Shown: piece by piece, positions 16,568-25,326 of the stretch
Position numbering within the stretch: position 1 is the first letter of the stretch
Layout: each line of letters starts with the position of its first letter
Assembly: GCF_003285015.1 (NCBI RefSeq)
Contig: NZ_QMFB01000046.1
Location: 1-62,476, forward strand
DNA: 62,476 bases
Direction: 5' to 3'
Source: Paenibacillus contaminans
GTDB lineage: Bacteria > Bacillota > Bacilli > Paenibacillales > NBRC-103111
Program-made: the position numbers and the translations under genes
The notes under the pieces: generated by a model
Told to the model about the DNA's origin: nothing
The model's database searches: none
Seen by the model: only the letters and a program-made list of their open reading frames with translations

Positions 16568-17674
16568 TTACCAGAAGAAATTGGTTTGGCCTTTTACTTT
16601 TAGAATCGCTTCGATAAAGAAGAAATCACCATAAATAACCGGAACGCTGACGTGTCTGTTCTCTGGAAAGCTGACCGTAGATTCCTTAATTAGGCCTTCT
16701 TCCTCTTCGTTCCAGCTACCGTAATTCGAATAGAGCGATTGCAACGTCTTTATTGCTGAATCATGGTAGTGTTGACCATTCGCATCAAGCCGTGCCAATT
16801 CTAATAAACCGCTCGCTGCGCAAGCTGCAGCCGAAGTATCCTTCGCCCAAAGTTGCTCTGCCGGCGCACGGAAATCCCAAGGCGGAACCATATCTTGCGG
16901 CAATTGCCCCAAATAGTAATCAGCAATTTTTTTCGAGGCTTGCAAGTAACGCTCTTTTCCTGTGTACTTATAGGCAAGAGCAAATCCATATATGGCCCAA
17001 GCGACCCCCCTCGACCAAGCTGAAGTCGCCGAGTACCCTTGTCCACCTAGAGCTTCGATACGTTCACCAGTTTCCGGGTTAAACGACACGATATGATGAA
17101 CGGAACCGTCCTGTTGGATAAACTCCCGCATTACCGTATCTGCATGAGCGATTGCAATGTGCCGGAATCTTGGATCTGCCGTAGTTTCACTCGCCCAGAA
17201 CAAGATAGGCAAATTCATCAGGCAATCAATGATTGCCCATCCAATAGCGTTATCTCCGTTCCAAGCCCGAATAAAACGTCCTTGGAGGTTAAATCTACCT
17301 GCTAAATGGCTTGCCGCAGTAAGCGCATGTCGGAGCGACAATGGATTACCCGTTATTTTATAATTGGCAACAGAAGTCGGGATCCACATAAAGCCGATAT
17401 CATGGTGAAGAAGCTCAAATTCGTAGAGGGGAGCCTCCAATTTCTTCTCGCAGCTGACGGCAAGATCTCGATAAACGGGCTCCTTATTTTCCCGATACAA
17501 TAGCCATAGAATGCCCGGCCAAAAGCCATTGGTCCACCAATCCAGGGCGTTGTCATCATATACCCCATTAATGGATACATGCGGAAAAGTGTCTTGCAAA
17601 CGATCTTTCGTACGATCAATTTTACGCGTAATTTCCGTCCACGCCGATTCGATCCAGCTATCGTCAATATTCAC
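16568..17674 (-). CDS. GH88 unsaturated glucuronyl hydrolase
   Basis: A 368-residue cytoplasmic glycosidase with the (alpha/alpha)6 barrel of GH88. It hydrates the 4,5-double bond of the unsaturated uronic acid left by a polysaccharide lyase, releasing it from the oligosaccharide. The two key aspartates are visible: Asp92 in LLHHDIGFMW and Asp150 in IIDCLMNLPILFWAS, matching Asp88/Asp149 of the Bacillus sp. GL1 enzyme. The start is GTG with AAGGAG nine bases before it. It lies 13 bases after the Nif3-like gene and just before the SGNH gene. Its natural partner is the PL8 lyase 7 kb away. Specificity (sulfated or not) is not readable. Confidence 0.93.
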   Translation of the reverse strand: MNIDDSWIESAWTEITRKIDRTKDRLQDTFPHVSINGVYDDNALDWWTNGFWPGILWLLYRENKEPVYRDLAVSCEKKLEAPLYEFELLHHDIGFMWIPTSVANYKITGNPLSLRHALTAASHLAGRFNLQGRFIRAWNGDNAIGWAIIDCLMNLPILFWASETTADPRFRHIAIAHADTVMREFIQQDGSVHHIVSFNPETGERIEALGGQGYSATSAWSRGVAWAIYGFALAYKYTGKERYLQASKKIADYYLGQLPQDMVPPWDFRAPAEQLWAKDTSAAACAASGLLELARLDANGQHYHDSAIKTLQSLYSNYGSWNEEEEGLIKESTVSFPENRHVSVPVIYGDFFFIEAILKVKGQTNFFW

Positions 17675-17687
17675 TTATATTAACTCC

Positions 17688-18482
17688 TTATATAATTTGA
17701 AATATTGAACGTTCCTTAACATAAAACACGGGAATTTCGGAGTACTTGTTGGATAGCAGGTTAGCTAGATGCTTCATTCCTGGCTCTTCACTCTCCGCGT
17801 GTCCGAGTACGATCAATGCCTTGTGTTTTCCTTGATAGATAGCATCCCTTACGTACTCAGGTGTTTCCCACTCAGGTCCTTCCCCATAGATGATCAGATC
17901 CAACTGATCCTGCTCAAAAAAAGGGATGGCTCTCTGGCCTAGTCCGCGATAACCCGCGAGCAAACCGATCTTTGAACACACCGTATCCGGATCTCCTTGA
18001 ACTCTTACATATTGAATACCTAGGCGATTTTTTATTTGCTCCGCAATTCCGCGTACCGTTTCCTTTGGAAATTGCAGAACCGTAGACGCAGCGTAATGTT
18101 CTTGGACGAAAGACGTCCAGTTCAGTTCCTGAAGCAGACCTGCCATAATACCATCCGGCTTATAGCGATGCCAATAATCATGAAACCGGAATAAGGCAAT
18201 ACCTGATTCATCTATCGTATTCCTTTTTTTCTGATATACAGGATCATCTACAAGAGTTGAACAATCATCATGATTAGAAAAAAACGGTCCTTCATGCGAA
18301 ATAATGAAATTCGCTCCACGCGCAATCGCTTGCTCGATGACATATTGCGTCGGCATAAACGCAACAACGATCCCAGTAACCTCTGTGTCAGGATTGCCGC
18401 ATTTTAGTGTATCGCAAGTCTGCTCGAGCTTGCCGACCGGGGCTATTAATCCTTCGATGATGGATTGTATGGTTATCCCCAT
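17688..18482 (-). CDS. Nif3-like dinuclear-metal protein in a uronide operon
   Basis: A 264-residue Nif3 (NGG1-interacting factor 3-like) protein. Candidate metal ligands are His63/Glu64 in IISHEGPFF, His101-Asp102 in FRFHDYWHR and the late GHAESEEP segment. The usual HH of the first motif is HE, as in a subgroup of the family. Family members bind two metals and form toroids, but their chemistry is largely unknown. The start overlaps the end of the beta-helix gene by 10 bp, and the GH88 gene follows after 13 bp, so translation is coupled. That makes a role in handling a sugar or unsaturated uronate product likely here; this is inference. Confidence 0.88.
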   Translation of the reverse strand: MGITIQSIIEGLIAPVGKLEQTCDTLKCGNPDTEVTGIVVAFMPTQYVIEQAIARGANFIISHEGPFFSNHDDCSTLVDDPVYQKKRNTIDESGIALFRFHDYWHRYKPDGIMAGLLQELNWTSFVQEHYAASTVLQFPKETVRGIAEQIKNRLGIQYVRVQGDPDTVCSKIGLLAGYRGLGQRAIPFFEQDQLDLIIYGEGPEWETPEYVRDAIYQGKHKALIVLGHAESEEPGMKHLANLLSNKYSEIPVFYVKERSIFQII

Positions 18483-20620
18483 TGTTTGCCCTCTTTTACT
18501 AATTCAAGACCCATTTCATGAAAAGGGATATCTTCAAAATCAGGAATAAATGTTTTAATTTTCTTATTAATCTGATCAAAATCCCACTTCTCAACGTTCA
18601 ACAACTCCGGAAAATCATGGGTCAATAGATTATTGTACTGTTCGTACCAAAGCGGGTACTTTTCAAGAACATCAAATGTATTTTCTTGCTCTTTGCGAAG
18701 GTACGTTGGATTAACCAGAAGCTGATCCAAATTATGCCAAGTTGTAATAAAATTCAAACATTGCAAAACAACGTTATGGGAAGCGATATTTCTTCTAGGA
18801 TATCCTTCGTCCTCGAAAAATGCTGCAAGCTCCGGATATTTCGTTATATACGGCGGTTTGGTAATGTCTATATTCCCAAACAACCTTTTGCTGAATTCAC
18901 CGAAAAATGGATCTCCTTCAACCAGCTCCTTATGCCCTCTATGCACATTACTGGTATGCCAGATAACACTTGGCGACTGGATAAAGACATTGTTTCGTAT
19001 CTTATGATCACTTCCGCCATTATTGGCAATAGCCCAGTTACCTGCTCTATAAAATACATTTCCATATATTTCGGCATCACATGCGCCATCATCCGTATAG
19101 ATGGCAAATACACCGAAGCCGTCTTTAATCGGCACTTCAAGATCATGTCTGGAAATAATATCATGGAAATAATTGTATCTAAATATATTTCCTCGCTCGG
19201 ATTGATCTCTGCCCATGTAAATAGCCCCTGCATCATCTACATCTTTACACACTCTAAATATTTCATTATATTCAATCACATGATCGTTCCCATGCAGATA
19301 TATGGCAAAACCAGGTGCATCATATAATTTGCAATGAGAAATTTTATTACCCACGCCTTCTATATTAATACATGCTTTATAGGTCTTATCCCATCTATTG
19401 CAATCATGAATGCTGCAGTTTCGAACCTCATTATTTGCAGGTGTCAATGTGATCCGGTCACCACCGCCCATATGAATGCCGCCTGCTCCTGTCTCATAGA
19501 TATGACAATTGGATATAAGATGCGCTTCCCCAGCCATTCGGTTTAAATCGTGATTATCGTAAATATGCTGACCCCATCCGCCCAGTTCTTTAGAAACGAG
19601 CTCCCCTGTATAGCTCAGCCTTAATGTCGTATCCGGTTTGACGCCCTTGCCAATACACACCCCTACAACGCCAATATTTCGTAAGATACATCCGTCAATA
19701 TGATTGCCTTTACCTTCTTCCATATAAATAGCAATTCCGCGACACATTTCAATTATCATATTTTGGATGGAAACATTCGTACAGTTCATTAGGCAAAACA
19801 TCGGGTCTTCAAGCATGGAAACCATAAGTTCCGTTTCCATATTCAAGCCTTCAATCGGATAAAAATAAAGGATACCTTCTTTGCGGTCCATATAATATTC
19901 GCCTGGTTCTGATAATTCTTCGAAAATATTCACAGCATGAAATACACCGCTGGAACTTGTCAAATTTACTCCGTATAGATGTGCTTGAGTTAACGTTATC
20001 GTTTTAGCCTCTTTATTGATGTCAGCAACCTTTATCGAATCATCTGCAAACCCATTCCCGAAGTATCCATTTAGATATACTTCCTCTGTGTTTTGCCAGG
20101 TAAATATTTTTTCATGATCACATCTGAATGTTCCACCCTTGTTACTAAAATCGCCATGCCTAGGAACTGAACCAGAATCAAGCACTTCAGTCATTTTCAT
20201 ATTATCCTTTTTGGGATAGCGTACAAGCTGCTGCGGAACATGGTTAATAAATAACTCCATAGGTGTATGGATATACGGCCGGCCAAAACCTCTTGCATTC
20301 ATTTTTCCATAGTCTTGAATGTCATCTGCTCGTAAATCATATTGAAGAATACCGTCTTTATAGTTTGTCGCTTTACTGATATCAAGCTTCTTCGCTCCAA
20401 TAATTCTTACCTCTTCATTATCAAAGGGGATGATCTGTAAATCGCTGATATTGGTTAATTCGAATGATTGATCAAGGACATACATGCCTTGTCTAAGAAT
20501 GACTTTCGAACACCCTCCTTTGTTCACTTCTTCATTTGCTCGCGCTAGTGTCAAGAACGGAGCTTCAATCGTTCCTATGTTATGATCATTGCCATTTAGT
20601 GATACGTAGATTTCTCTCAT
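18473..20620 (-). CDS. Right-handed beta-helix protein (DUF1565/pectate-lyase-like fold)
   Basis: A 715-residue protein. It starts MREIYVSLNGNDHNIGTIEA, the DUF1565-like N-terminal strand set of carbohydrate-active beta-helices. Long stretches of coiled repeats follow (N-x-I, H-x-I and GNVF ladders at about 260-560), as in polysaccharide lyases and GH141-like hydrolases. There is no signal peptide, so it is probably cytoplasmic. It is the first gene of the operon with the Nif3-like, GH88 and SGNH genes, pointing to action on imported uronic oligosaccharides. The catalytic residues cannot be assigned by eye. GGGAG precedes the ATG. The divergent AraC gene is the likely regulator. Confidence 0.85.
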   Translation of the reverse strand: MREIYVSLNGNDHNIGTIEAPFLTLARANEEVNKGGCSKVILRQGMYVLDQSFELTNISDLQIIPFDNEEVRIIGAKKLDISKATNYKDGILQYDLRADDIQDYGKMNARGFGRPYIHTPMELFINHVPQQLVRYPKKDNMKMTEVLDSGSVPRHGDFSNKGGTFRCDHEKIFTWQNTEEVYLNGYFGNGFADDSIKVADINKEAKTITLTQAHLYGVNLTSSSGVFHAVNIFEELSEPGEYYMDRKEGILYFYPIEGLNMETELMVSMLEDPMFCLMNCTNVSIQNMIIEMCRGIAIYMEEGKGNHIDGCILRNIGVVGVCIGKGVKPDTTLRLSYTGELVSKELGGWGQHIYDNHDLNRMAGEAHLISNCHIYETGAGGIHMGGGDRITLTPANNEVRNCSIHDCNRWDKTYKACINIEGVGNKISHCKLYDAPGFAIYLHGNDHVIEYNEIFRVCKDVDDAGAIYMGRDQSERGNIFRYNYFHDIISRHDLEVPIKDGFGVFAIYTDDGACDAEIYGNVFYRAGNWAIANNGGSDHKIRNNVFIQSPSVIWHTSNVHRGHKELVEGDPFFGEFSKRLFGNIDITKPPYITKYPELAAFFEDEGYPRRNIASHNVVLQCLNFITTWHNLDQLLVNPTYLRKEQENTFDVLEKYPLWYEQYNNLLTHDFPELLNVEKWDFDQINKKIKTFIPDFEDIPFHEMGLELVKEGKQWG

Positions 20621-20734
20621 GGGCTTCTCCCTTATGTTTCATTTAATAATCATACTTTACCTAAAATTAAGCTTAACCAGTTTTGTCGAACTGTGATAAA
20701 ATGTTGCTGTATTGTCCAATTGGAGGGGAATCGT
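20621..20734. promoter_or_regulatory. Divergent control region between the beta-helix operon and AraC gene
   Basis: This 114-bp gap must hold both promoters. For the plus-strand regulator the best candidate is TTAACC (20673-20678), a 16-base spacer and GATAAA (20695-20700), with GGAGGGG just before the ATG at 20735. The minus-strand promoter is not clear. The region is AT-rich and would carry the AraC binding site. Confidence 0.45.
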
Positions 20735-21625
20735 ATGAACCTTATCGAGAATACGGGCCTGCACCGGACCCCATTTGGTTTCAGTTACAGCAAACTGACG
20801 AAAGAACATTTCACAGGTCACTACCACTGCCATCAAGGGATGGAGTTTTTGTATATTCATCAGGGTCGGGGACGAGTAATTGTGAATCATGAAGTACATG
20901 ATCTTCGACCAAGGATGTTGTTTTATTTTCAGCCGTTTCAGTTACACCGAATTGATGTTGAACTTTCCCCTGAACACCCCTATGAACGAACGCTCCTCAC
21001 TTTCGAGCCGACTGTGTTTATGAGGTATTTCGAGCCTTTTCCGAGGCTGCTCGCCTATTTTAAACATGTATGGAATGACCTGCTTTCTGAACAAATTATG
21101 GAACCGGATCAAACCTCACATCTGCTTGACCCCCTGATTCATCGCTACGGGGCTCAATTTCATGGATGGCCGGATAAAGAAAAACAGGCCGAATTCGCAC
21201 TTCTGACGCTCCACTTGTTTCAATTATTGCATTCCTTCGGTTTCGGCAGTTCGATCAGCGATTGTTCTGTCAAGCGAACCGGGCGACATTCCGAGGCCAT
21301 CATGCAATGGATTGAGCAGCATTACACCGAACCCTTTGAACTCGATGACATCGCTCACTCGCTGCATATGTCAAAGCATTACGTCTCTCGCATTTTCCGG
21401 CGTGAAACGGGAAGCAGTATTACCGAATACACGGTCGCCCGCAAAATACGCCAAGCCTGCTGGCTTTTGACGACGAGTGACAAGCCAATTGAGAGAATCG
21501 GCATCGAAACCGGTTTTCAGGACTTCCCTTACTTCTGCCATATATTCAAAAAGAAGGTCGGCGTTTCGCCGCGTATTTATCGACTGCGTGAACAGTCCGT
21601 TTCTGACAACAAAAGCCCCCTATAA
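20735..21625 (+). CDS. AraC-family transcriptional regulator
   Basis: A 296-residue cytoplasmic regulator. It has an N-terminal cupin-like sensor (HYHCHQGMEFLYIHQGRG, with metal/sugar-site histidines) and a C-terminal AraC double helix-turn-helix (about 195-290: DDIAHSLHMSKHYVSRIFRR and IGIETGFQDFPYFCHIFKKK). The ATG at 20735 sits six bases after GGAGGGG and is preferred over an earlier ATG at 20693 that lacks a site. It is transcribed away from the beta-helix/Nif3/GH88/SGNH operon, the classic arrangement for an activator responding to a pathway intermediate. Confidence 0.9.
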   Translation: MNLIENTGLHRTPFGFSYSKLTKEHFTGHYHCHQGMEFLYIHQGRGRVIVNHEVHDLRPRMLFYFQPFQLHRIDVELSPEHPYERTLLTFEPTVFMRYFEPFPRLLAYFKHVWNDLLSEQIMEPDQTSHLLDPLIHRYGAQFHGWPDKEKQAEFALLTLHLFQLLHSFGFGSSISDCSVKRTGRHSEAIMQWIEQHYTEPFELDDIAHSLHMSKHYVSRIFRRETGSSITEYTVARKIRQACWLLTTSDKPIERIGIETGFQDFPYFCHIFKKKVGVSPRIYRLREQSVSDNKSPL

Positions 21626-21787
21626 CAGTGATAGGGAAAATGCGACTGTCGTTAATGACATTCGTTTGGTTACTAATTATTTATACGAACTACAGAAGAG
21701 ATGGAGACTCAAATGGACAGTATTGGATTGGACTTGAGTCGACCTCAACGTAAGCGGGAGCTCCACAGCAAGTCCCGAAATCAGCAA

Positions 21788-21952
21788 AAGGGGCTGCCCA
21801 AAAGCGCTAGCATCGTATGGGAACAGCCGAAAAATCGAATAAAGGACCTCGAAGTCCGCTGCCAGGCGGAAGATGAAGTCCTTTTCAACTAGCAGGCATA
21901 TTCAGATCAATCATCGATTTTTAGAACGAATAGGCTTATGGGACAGCCCCTT
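21788..21952. mobile_element. Small IS-derived or MITE-like element
   Basis: A segment of about 165 bp bounded by inverted repeats, AAGGGGCTGCCCA on the left and TGGGACAGCCCCTT on the right, matching the end type of IS1182-like elements. It contains no transposase frame and a third partial end-like copy near 21818. It may be a MITE or the scar of a larger element. No target duplication was recognised. The rest of 21626-21972 holds no gene. Confidence 0.4.
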
Positions 21953-21972
21953 CGTATTCTATCGCGACCAAC

Positions 21973-22410
21973 CTAGGAATTCGTTTTAACGGCTAATCCG
22001 CTAAAAGAAATCGGACCGACAACATCGGCTCTTGTATTGGCGGTTCGATTTTCTGCGGTTACGGTGTATACATGACTGCCCGATCTTACATTTTTATCGA
22101 TCGCCTGGAATGTGACAGCATAGTTTTGTTCGGAACCGGTTGATTCGATGCCCTGCACCGTATTGAAAATCTCTTTACCGTCACGGAATATTCTAAATAG
22201 GATTTGAGCGATACCCGTGACACCCCTGACACCGACTGTTGCTACTAATTCAACTCTATTGGGCTGAGCGTTCAAAACAGGAATTCGAATTCGAATTGTC
22301 GCCAGACGAGATTTGGCTGGTGAAAATCTGATCGTAAACGACCTCGCCAGGTTGAATCTCCGCAGCGGCTCAACGGCAGCTTTATCGAGTATGCGTACCA
22401 AATAAATCAT
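21973..22410 (-). CDS. Hypothetical protein, possible spore-surface (exosporium-like) protein
   Basis: A 145-residue protein with a basic N-terminus (RFNLARSFTIRFSPAKSRLATIRIRIPV) and a beta-rich body (VELVATVGVRGVTGIAQILFRIFRDGKEIF, then VYTVTAEN). The hydrophobic, Val/Gly/Ile-rich beta pattern recalls small exosporium proteins of Bacillus and Paenibacillus, but this is recognition at the level of style, not a firm family match. There is no signal peptide. The ribosome site before the ATG is poor (AGAAGTAG), so an alternative start is possible. It stands alone between two IS remnants. Confidence 0.55.
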   Translation of the reverse strand: MIYLVRILDKAAVEPLRRFNLARSFTIRFSPAKSRLATIRIRIPVLNAQPNRVELVATVGVRGVTGIAQILFRIFRDGKEIFNTVQGIESTGSEQNYAVTFQAIDKNVRSGSHVYTVTAENRTANTRADVVGPISFSGLAVKTNS

Positions 22411-22534
22411 CTACTTCTATTTGATACGCTTAACATATGTTTTATATTAATAGAATGATTGGGCGGCTGGTAAACTACTAGTCAGAATACTTTTTCCAGA
22501 ATGGTGATGTTCTTGGATCAGACGGGCGGGCAAT

Positions 22535-22687
22535 CGCAACTATGAACCCGAGAGCGTGTTTGGTCAAATGAAAAACTACCGGTTTTTCCGACGCTTGCCG
22601 CTTCGCGGGTTACCAAAAATGTCCACCGGCCTAAAAAGAAATAAGGCTGAGCAGGTATGGGACACTGCTCAGCCATTTTTTTGTTAA
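22535..22687 (+). pseudogene. Transposase C-terminal remnant (IS1182-like)
   Basis: The plus strand reads RNYEPESVFGQMKNYRFFRR and then LPLRGLPKM before running to a TAA at 22687. This is the conserved E-P-x-F-G-Q-x-K-N-x-R-x-F-R-R motif near the C-terminus of IS1182/ISNCY-type DDE transposases. Nothing upstream supplies the rest of the protein. It is a decayed copy related to, but separate from, the element at the left window edge. Confidence 0.7.
22645..22682 (+). terminator. Strong hairpin with T-run, possibly bidirectional
   Basis: A perfect 10-bp stem GGCTGAGCAG / CTGCTCAGCC with a 10-base loop and then ATTTTTTTG on the plus strand. The minus strand also continues T-rich (TTATTTCTTTTT), so it can end the sulfatase operon about 85 bases after its stop. 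Confidence 0.8.
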
Positions 22688-22763
22688 ACCATCTAAAATC
22701 AGCTTGAAGTAACGCTCACGTTCGAGGAAAATGCTCCCTACCGGGACAGCCTCTTCGTTTCTC

Positions 22764-24239
22764 TTAATGCACATTTTTAAACATTTCGATCCCGCTCATT
22801 CTTTCCTGATATTTCGGCGATACCAGGTACGGTTTGTCCGCCTGGCAAACCAGACCGCCGCCTTCGGTCAAACCGGCATGGCGGGGTTCAAGCACGGCAA
22901 CCATCCGGGATCTCCATTTCTGCAGCTCATCCCGCTGCTCCGGCAAGTCGGCCAAGTTAACGCATTCGTATGGATCCGCCTGCAAATCGAACAATTGCTC
23001 CTCATGGGTTCGCGGCAGCCACACATATTTTTTGCAGCCGTCCGTTAAATACTGCATCTCCTGCACGTCCGAGTAGCAGGTGGAATGCTCGCCGTGCACA
23101 TACTCGCGCCAGCCTTCCGTTTCCCCGCGCATTAAGGGCAGCAAGCTTTTCCCGTCCACCGTTTCCGGAATTGTTACGCCGGAAGCTTCCAGAATGGTCG
23201 GCATAATATCCTGCAGCGTGACAGGCTGATCTGCGAACGGAACTGGGTCCCCGAACGATTTCGGCATACGCACGATCAGGGGGATATGAGCGGAGCCTTC
23301 ATAAGCGTAAGTTTTGCGCCACAAATGGTGATCTCCCATCATATCCCCGTGGTCTGAAGTAAAGATGATGACCGTATTATCGAGCAGTCCGTTATTTTGC
23401 ATGTAGATGAGAAGTCTTCCGATCTGATGGTCGATAAAATGAATCGATCCGTAGTACCCTGCTCTGGCGCGCATGATTTCCTCGCGGCTGCGAACGCCCC
23501 TCCATGCGGTGGGAGACGCCCCGTCCTTCGGAACGTCATGAACGGATGCCCAATCTCCTATTTGCGGCTCCGGCAGTTCTTTGTTCATATACGTATCGAA
23601 ATAGAACGACGGCGGATCATATGGAGAATGCGGGCGTGCAAAAGAAGTTTTTAGGAAGAAAGGCTTGCTCGGATCCCGCTCCTTTAAAAACCGGATGGAT
23701 TCGTTGACCGTCCACACGGTAGGATGCAGGAACTCCGGAGCGTGATAAGGCCTGGCCATCCACGAATTCCAATCGATGCCGTGGTCGACAATGCCGTAAT
23801 CCCCCGTTTTATTGCGGTCAAACCATTGCTTATAGTCCGAAACGAACCCCGGATCGTAAGCTCTTCCCGATTCGTCCAATACTGTACGGTGAAATCCGTT
23901 TAACGTCCGCTGAGGATAAAAATGCATTTTCCCTACGCCTTGTGTATGATATCCCGCAGCTGCGAGTTCACCGGGCAGGGTATGCCGAAACCCTACCCCC
24001 ATATTTCCCTGACCTTTTCCCATACCGAGAATGCCCGTATTCCACGGATCCATTCCCGTGAGCAGCGATGCCCTCGCCGGAACGCAAGAGGGGCTTGGCG
24101 TATAGGCGGAGGTAAAAACGGTTCCCTTTGAGGCCAACCAATCCAGATTCACCGTTTCAATTGCCTTGTTGCCGTAGCAGCCAAGCGTATCCCAGCGCTG
24201 CTGGTCCGTCATCAGCAAAAGCACATTTGGTTTGTCCAT
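22764..24239 (-). CDS. Cys-type sulfatase
   Basis: A 491-residue sulfatase of the alkaline-phosphatase superfamily, which removes sulfate esters from sugars. The formylglycine motif is SCVPARASLLTG with Cys52 (C-x-P-x-R). Metal and active-site parts include NVLLLMTDQQ (residues 5-13), the VGKMHFY stretch and TSDHGDMMGDHHLWRK. There is no signal peptide, so it should act on imported substrate. A maturation enzyme (FGE or anSME) is required and is not in the window. I start at ATG 24239, preceded by AAGGAGAGG, instead of a longer frame starting upstream. It follows the permease gene in the importer operon and implies a sulfated glycan, for example chondroitin or heparan type. Confidence 0.92.
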   Translation of the reverse strand: MDKPNVLLLMTDQQRWDTLGCYGNKAIETVNLDWLASKGTVFTSAYTPSPSCVPARASLLTGMDPWNTGILGMGKGQGNMGVGFRHTLPGELAAAGYHTQGVGKMHFYPQRTLNGFHRTVLDESGRAYDPGFVSDYKQWFDRNKTGDYGIVDHGIDWNSWMARPYHAPEFLHPTVWTVNESIRFLKERDPSKPFFLKTSFARPHSPYDPPSFYFDTYMNKELPEPQIGDWASVHDVPKDGASPTAWRGVRSREEIMRARAGYYGSIHFIDHQIGRLLIYMQNNGLLDNTVIIFTSDHGDMMGDHHLWRKTYAYEGSAHIPLIVRMPKSFGDPVPFADQPVTLQDIMPTILEASGVTIPETVDGKSLLPLMRGETEGWREYVHGEHSTCYSDVQEMQYLTDGCKKYVWLPRTHEEQLFDLQADPYECVNLADLPEQRDELQKWRSRMVAVLEPRHAGLTEGGGLVCQADKPYLVSPKYQERMSGIEMFKNVH

Positions 24240-24336
24240 ATTCCTCTCCTTTTTCGCGTAAAGCGCAGAGATTTTTAGAAAGCGAAGAGGGACAGAGCCC
24301 CTCCCCTGCATCCCTTCTCGGCCCAAAAACGAATCT

Positions 24337-25278
24337 TCACCACAATCCTTGACCACCTAGACGCTTCGCGAGCCAATTGGTGAAAAGCAGCATGACGAGT
24401 CCGACTGCGGATTTGAAAAGACCGGCAGCTGCGGCAAGCGAATATTTCCCCATCGACAGCCCGATCCGGTATACGTACGTATCGAGAATATCCCCTACTT
24501 CATAGGTGATCGGGTTGTACAAAATATACACTTGGTCGAATCCTGCGCTTAAAATATGTCCCGTCTTCAAAATCAGCAAAATGATAATCGTACTGCTGAT
24601 CGAGGGAAGGGTGATAAAGCGGATCGCCTGCAGCCGCGTGGCTCCGTCGATTTTAGCCGCCTCGTACATTTCGGGATTGATTCCGGCGATTGCCGCCAAA
24701 TAGATGATCGAGCTCCAGCCTGCTTCCTTCCAAATTTCCGATAGGACGAGCAATCCCCGAAATTGTCCGGGATCCATAAGCGGAGATTTGCTCACGCCGA
24801 AAATCGACACGATGCCCGTGCTCGGCGACAAGATCGCAATCATGATTCCGCCAAGGACGACCCATGACAAAAAGTGCGGAAAATAAACGATTGTCTGAAT
24901 CAGCTTTTTCAGTTTGACATGTGCAAGCTCATTAAGCATGATAGCGAGTATGATCGGCACGGGAAACCCGAAAATAAGTTTATAGAAGCTGATATAGAAT
25001 GTATTTCGAAGCGCCAGCCAGAAGCCGTCTTGGGTAAAGAGCATCTCGAACCACTTCAGCCCCGCCCAATCGCTACCAAGAATTCCTTTGATAATCTTGA
25101 AATCCTTAAACGCGATCATAATACCGAGCATCGGACCGTAATGAAAAATAAGGAAGTACAAGACGCCTGGCAAAATAAGCAGGTAGTAATATTTGTATTG
25201 GTTCCAAACTTTTCTTGCGCTGCGTCTTGCCACGCTTCCGTAAGCCGTTTGCGGCCCGATTGCCGTCGGATTGTTCAT
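24337..25278 (-). CDS. Sugar ABC importer permease (LplB type), sulfatase locus
   Basis: A 313-residue CUT1 permease with six helices and the EAA loop MYEAAKIDGATRLQAIRFITLP. It ends in RLGGQGLW like its counterparts. AAGGAGGG seven bases before the ATG is a strong ribosome site. It lies downstream of the binding-protein gene and upstream of the sulfatase, and pairs with the permease at 26890-27756. Confidence 0.92.
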   Translation of the reverse strand: MNNPTAIGPQTAYGSVARRSARKVWNQYKYYYLLILPGVLYFLIFHYGPMLGIMIAFKDFKIIKGILGSDWAGLKWFEMLFTQDGFWLALRNTFYISFYKLIFGFPVPIILAIMLNELAHVKLKKLIQTIVYFPHFLSWVVLGGIMIAILSPSTGIVSIFGVSKSPLMDPGQFRGLLVLSEIWKEAGWSSIIYLAAIAGINPEMYEAAKIDGATRLQAIRFITLPSISSTIIILLILKTGHILSAGFDQVYILYNPITYEVGDILDTYVYRIGLSMGKYSLAAAAGLFKSAVGLVMLLFTNWLAKRLGGQGLW

Positions 25279-25326
25279 CGCCGTTCCCTCCTTCCGCTCG
25301 TCTGCCTGTGACTGGAAACGACGGGA

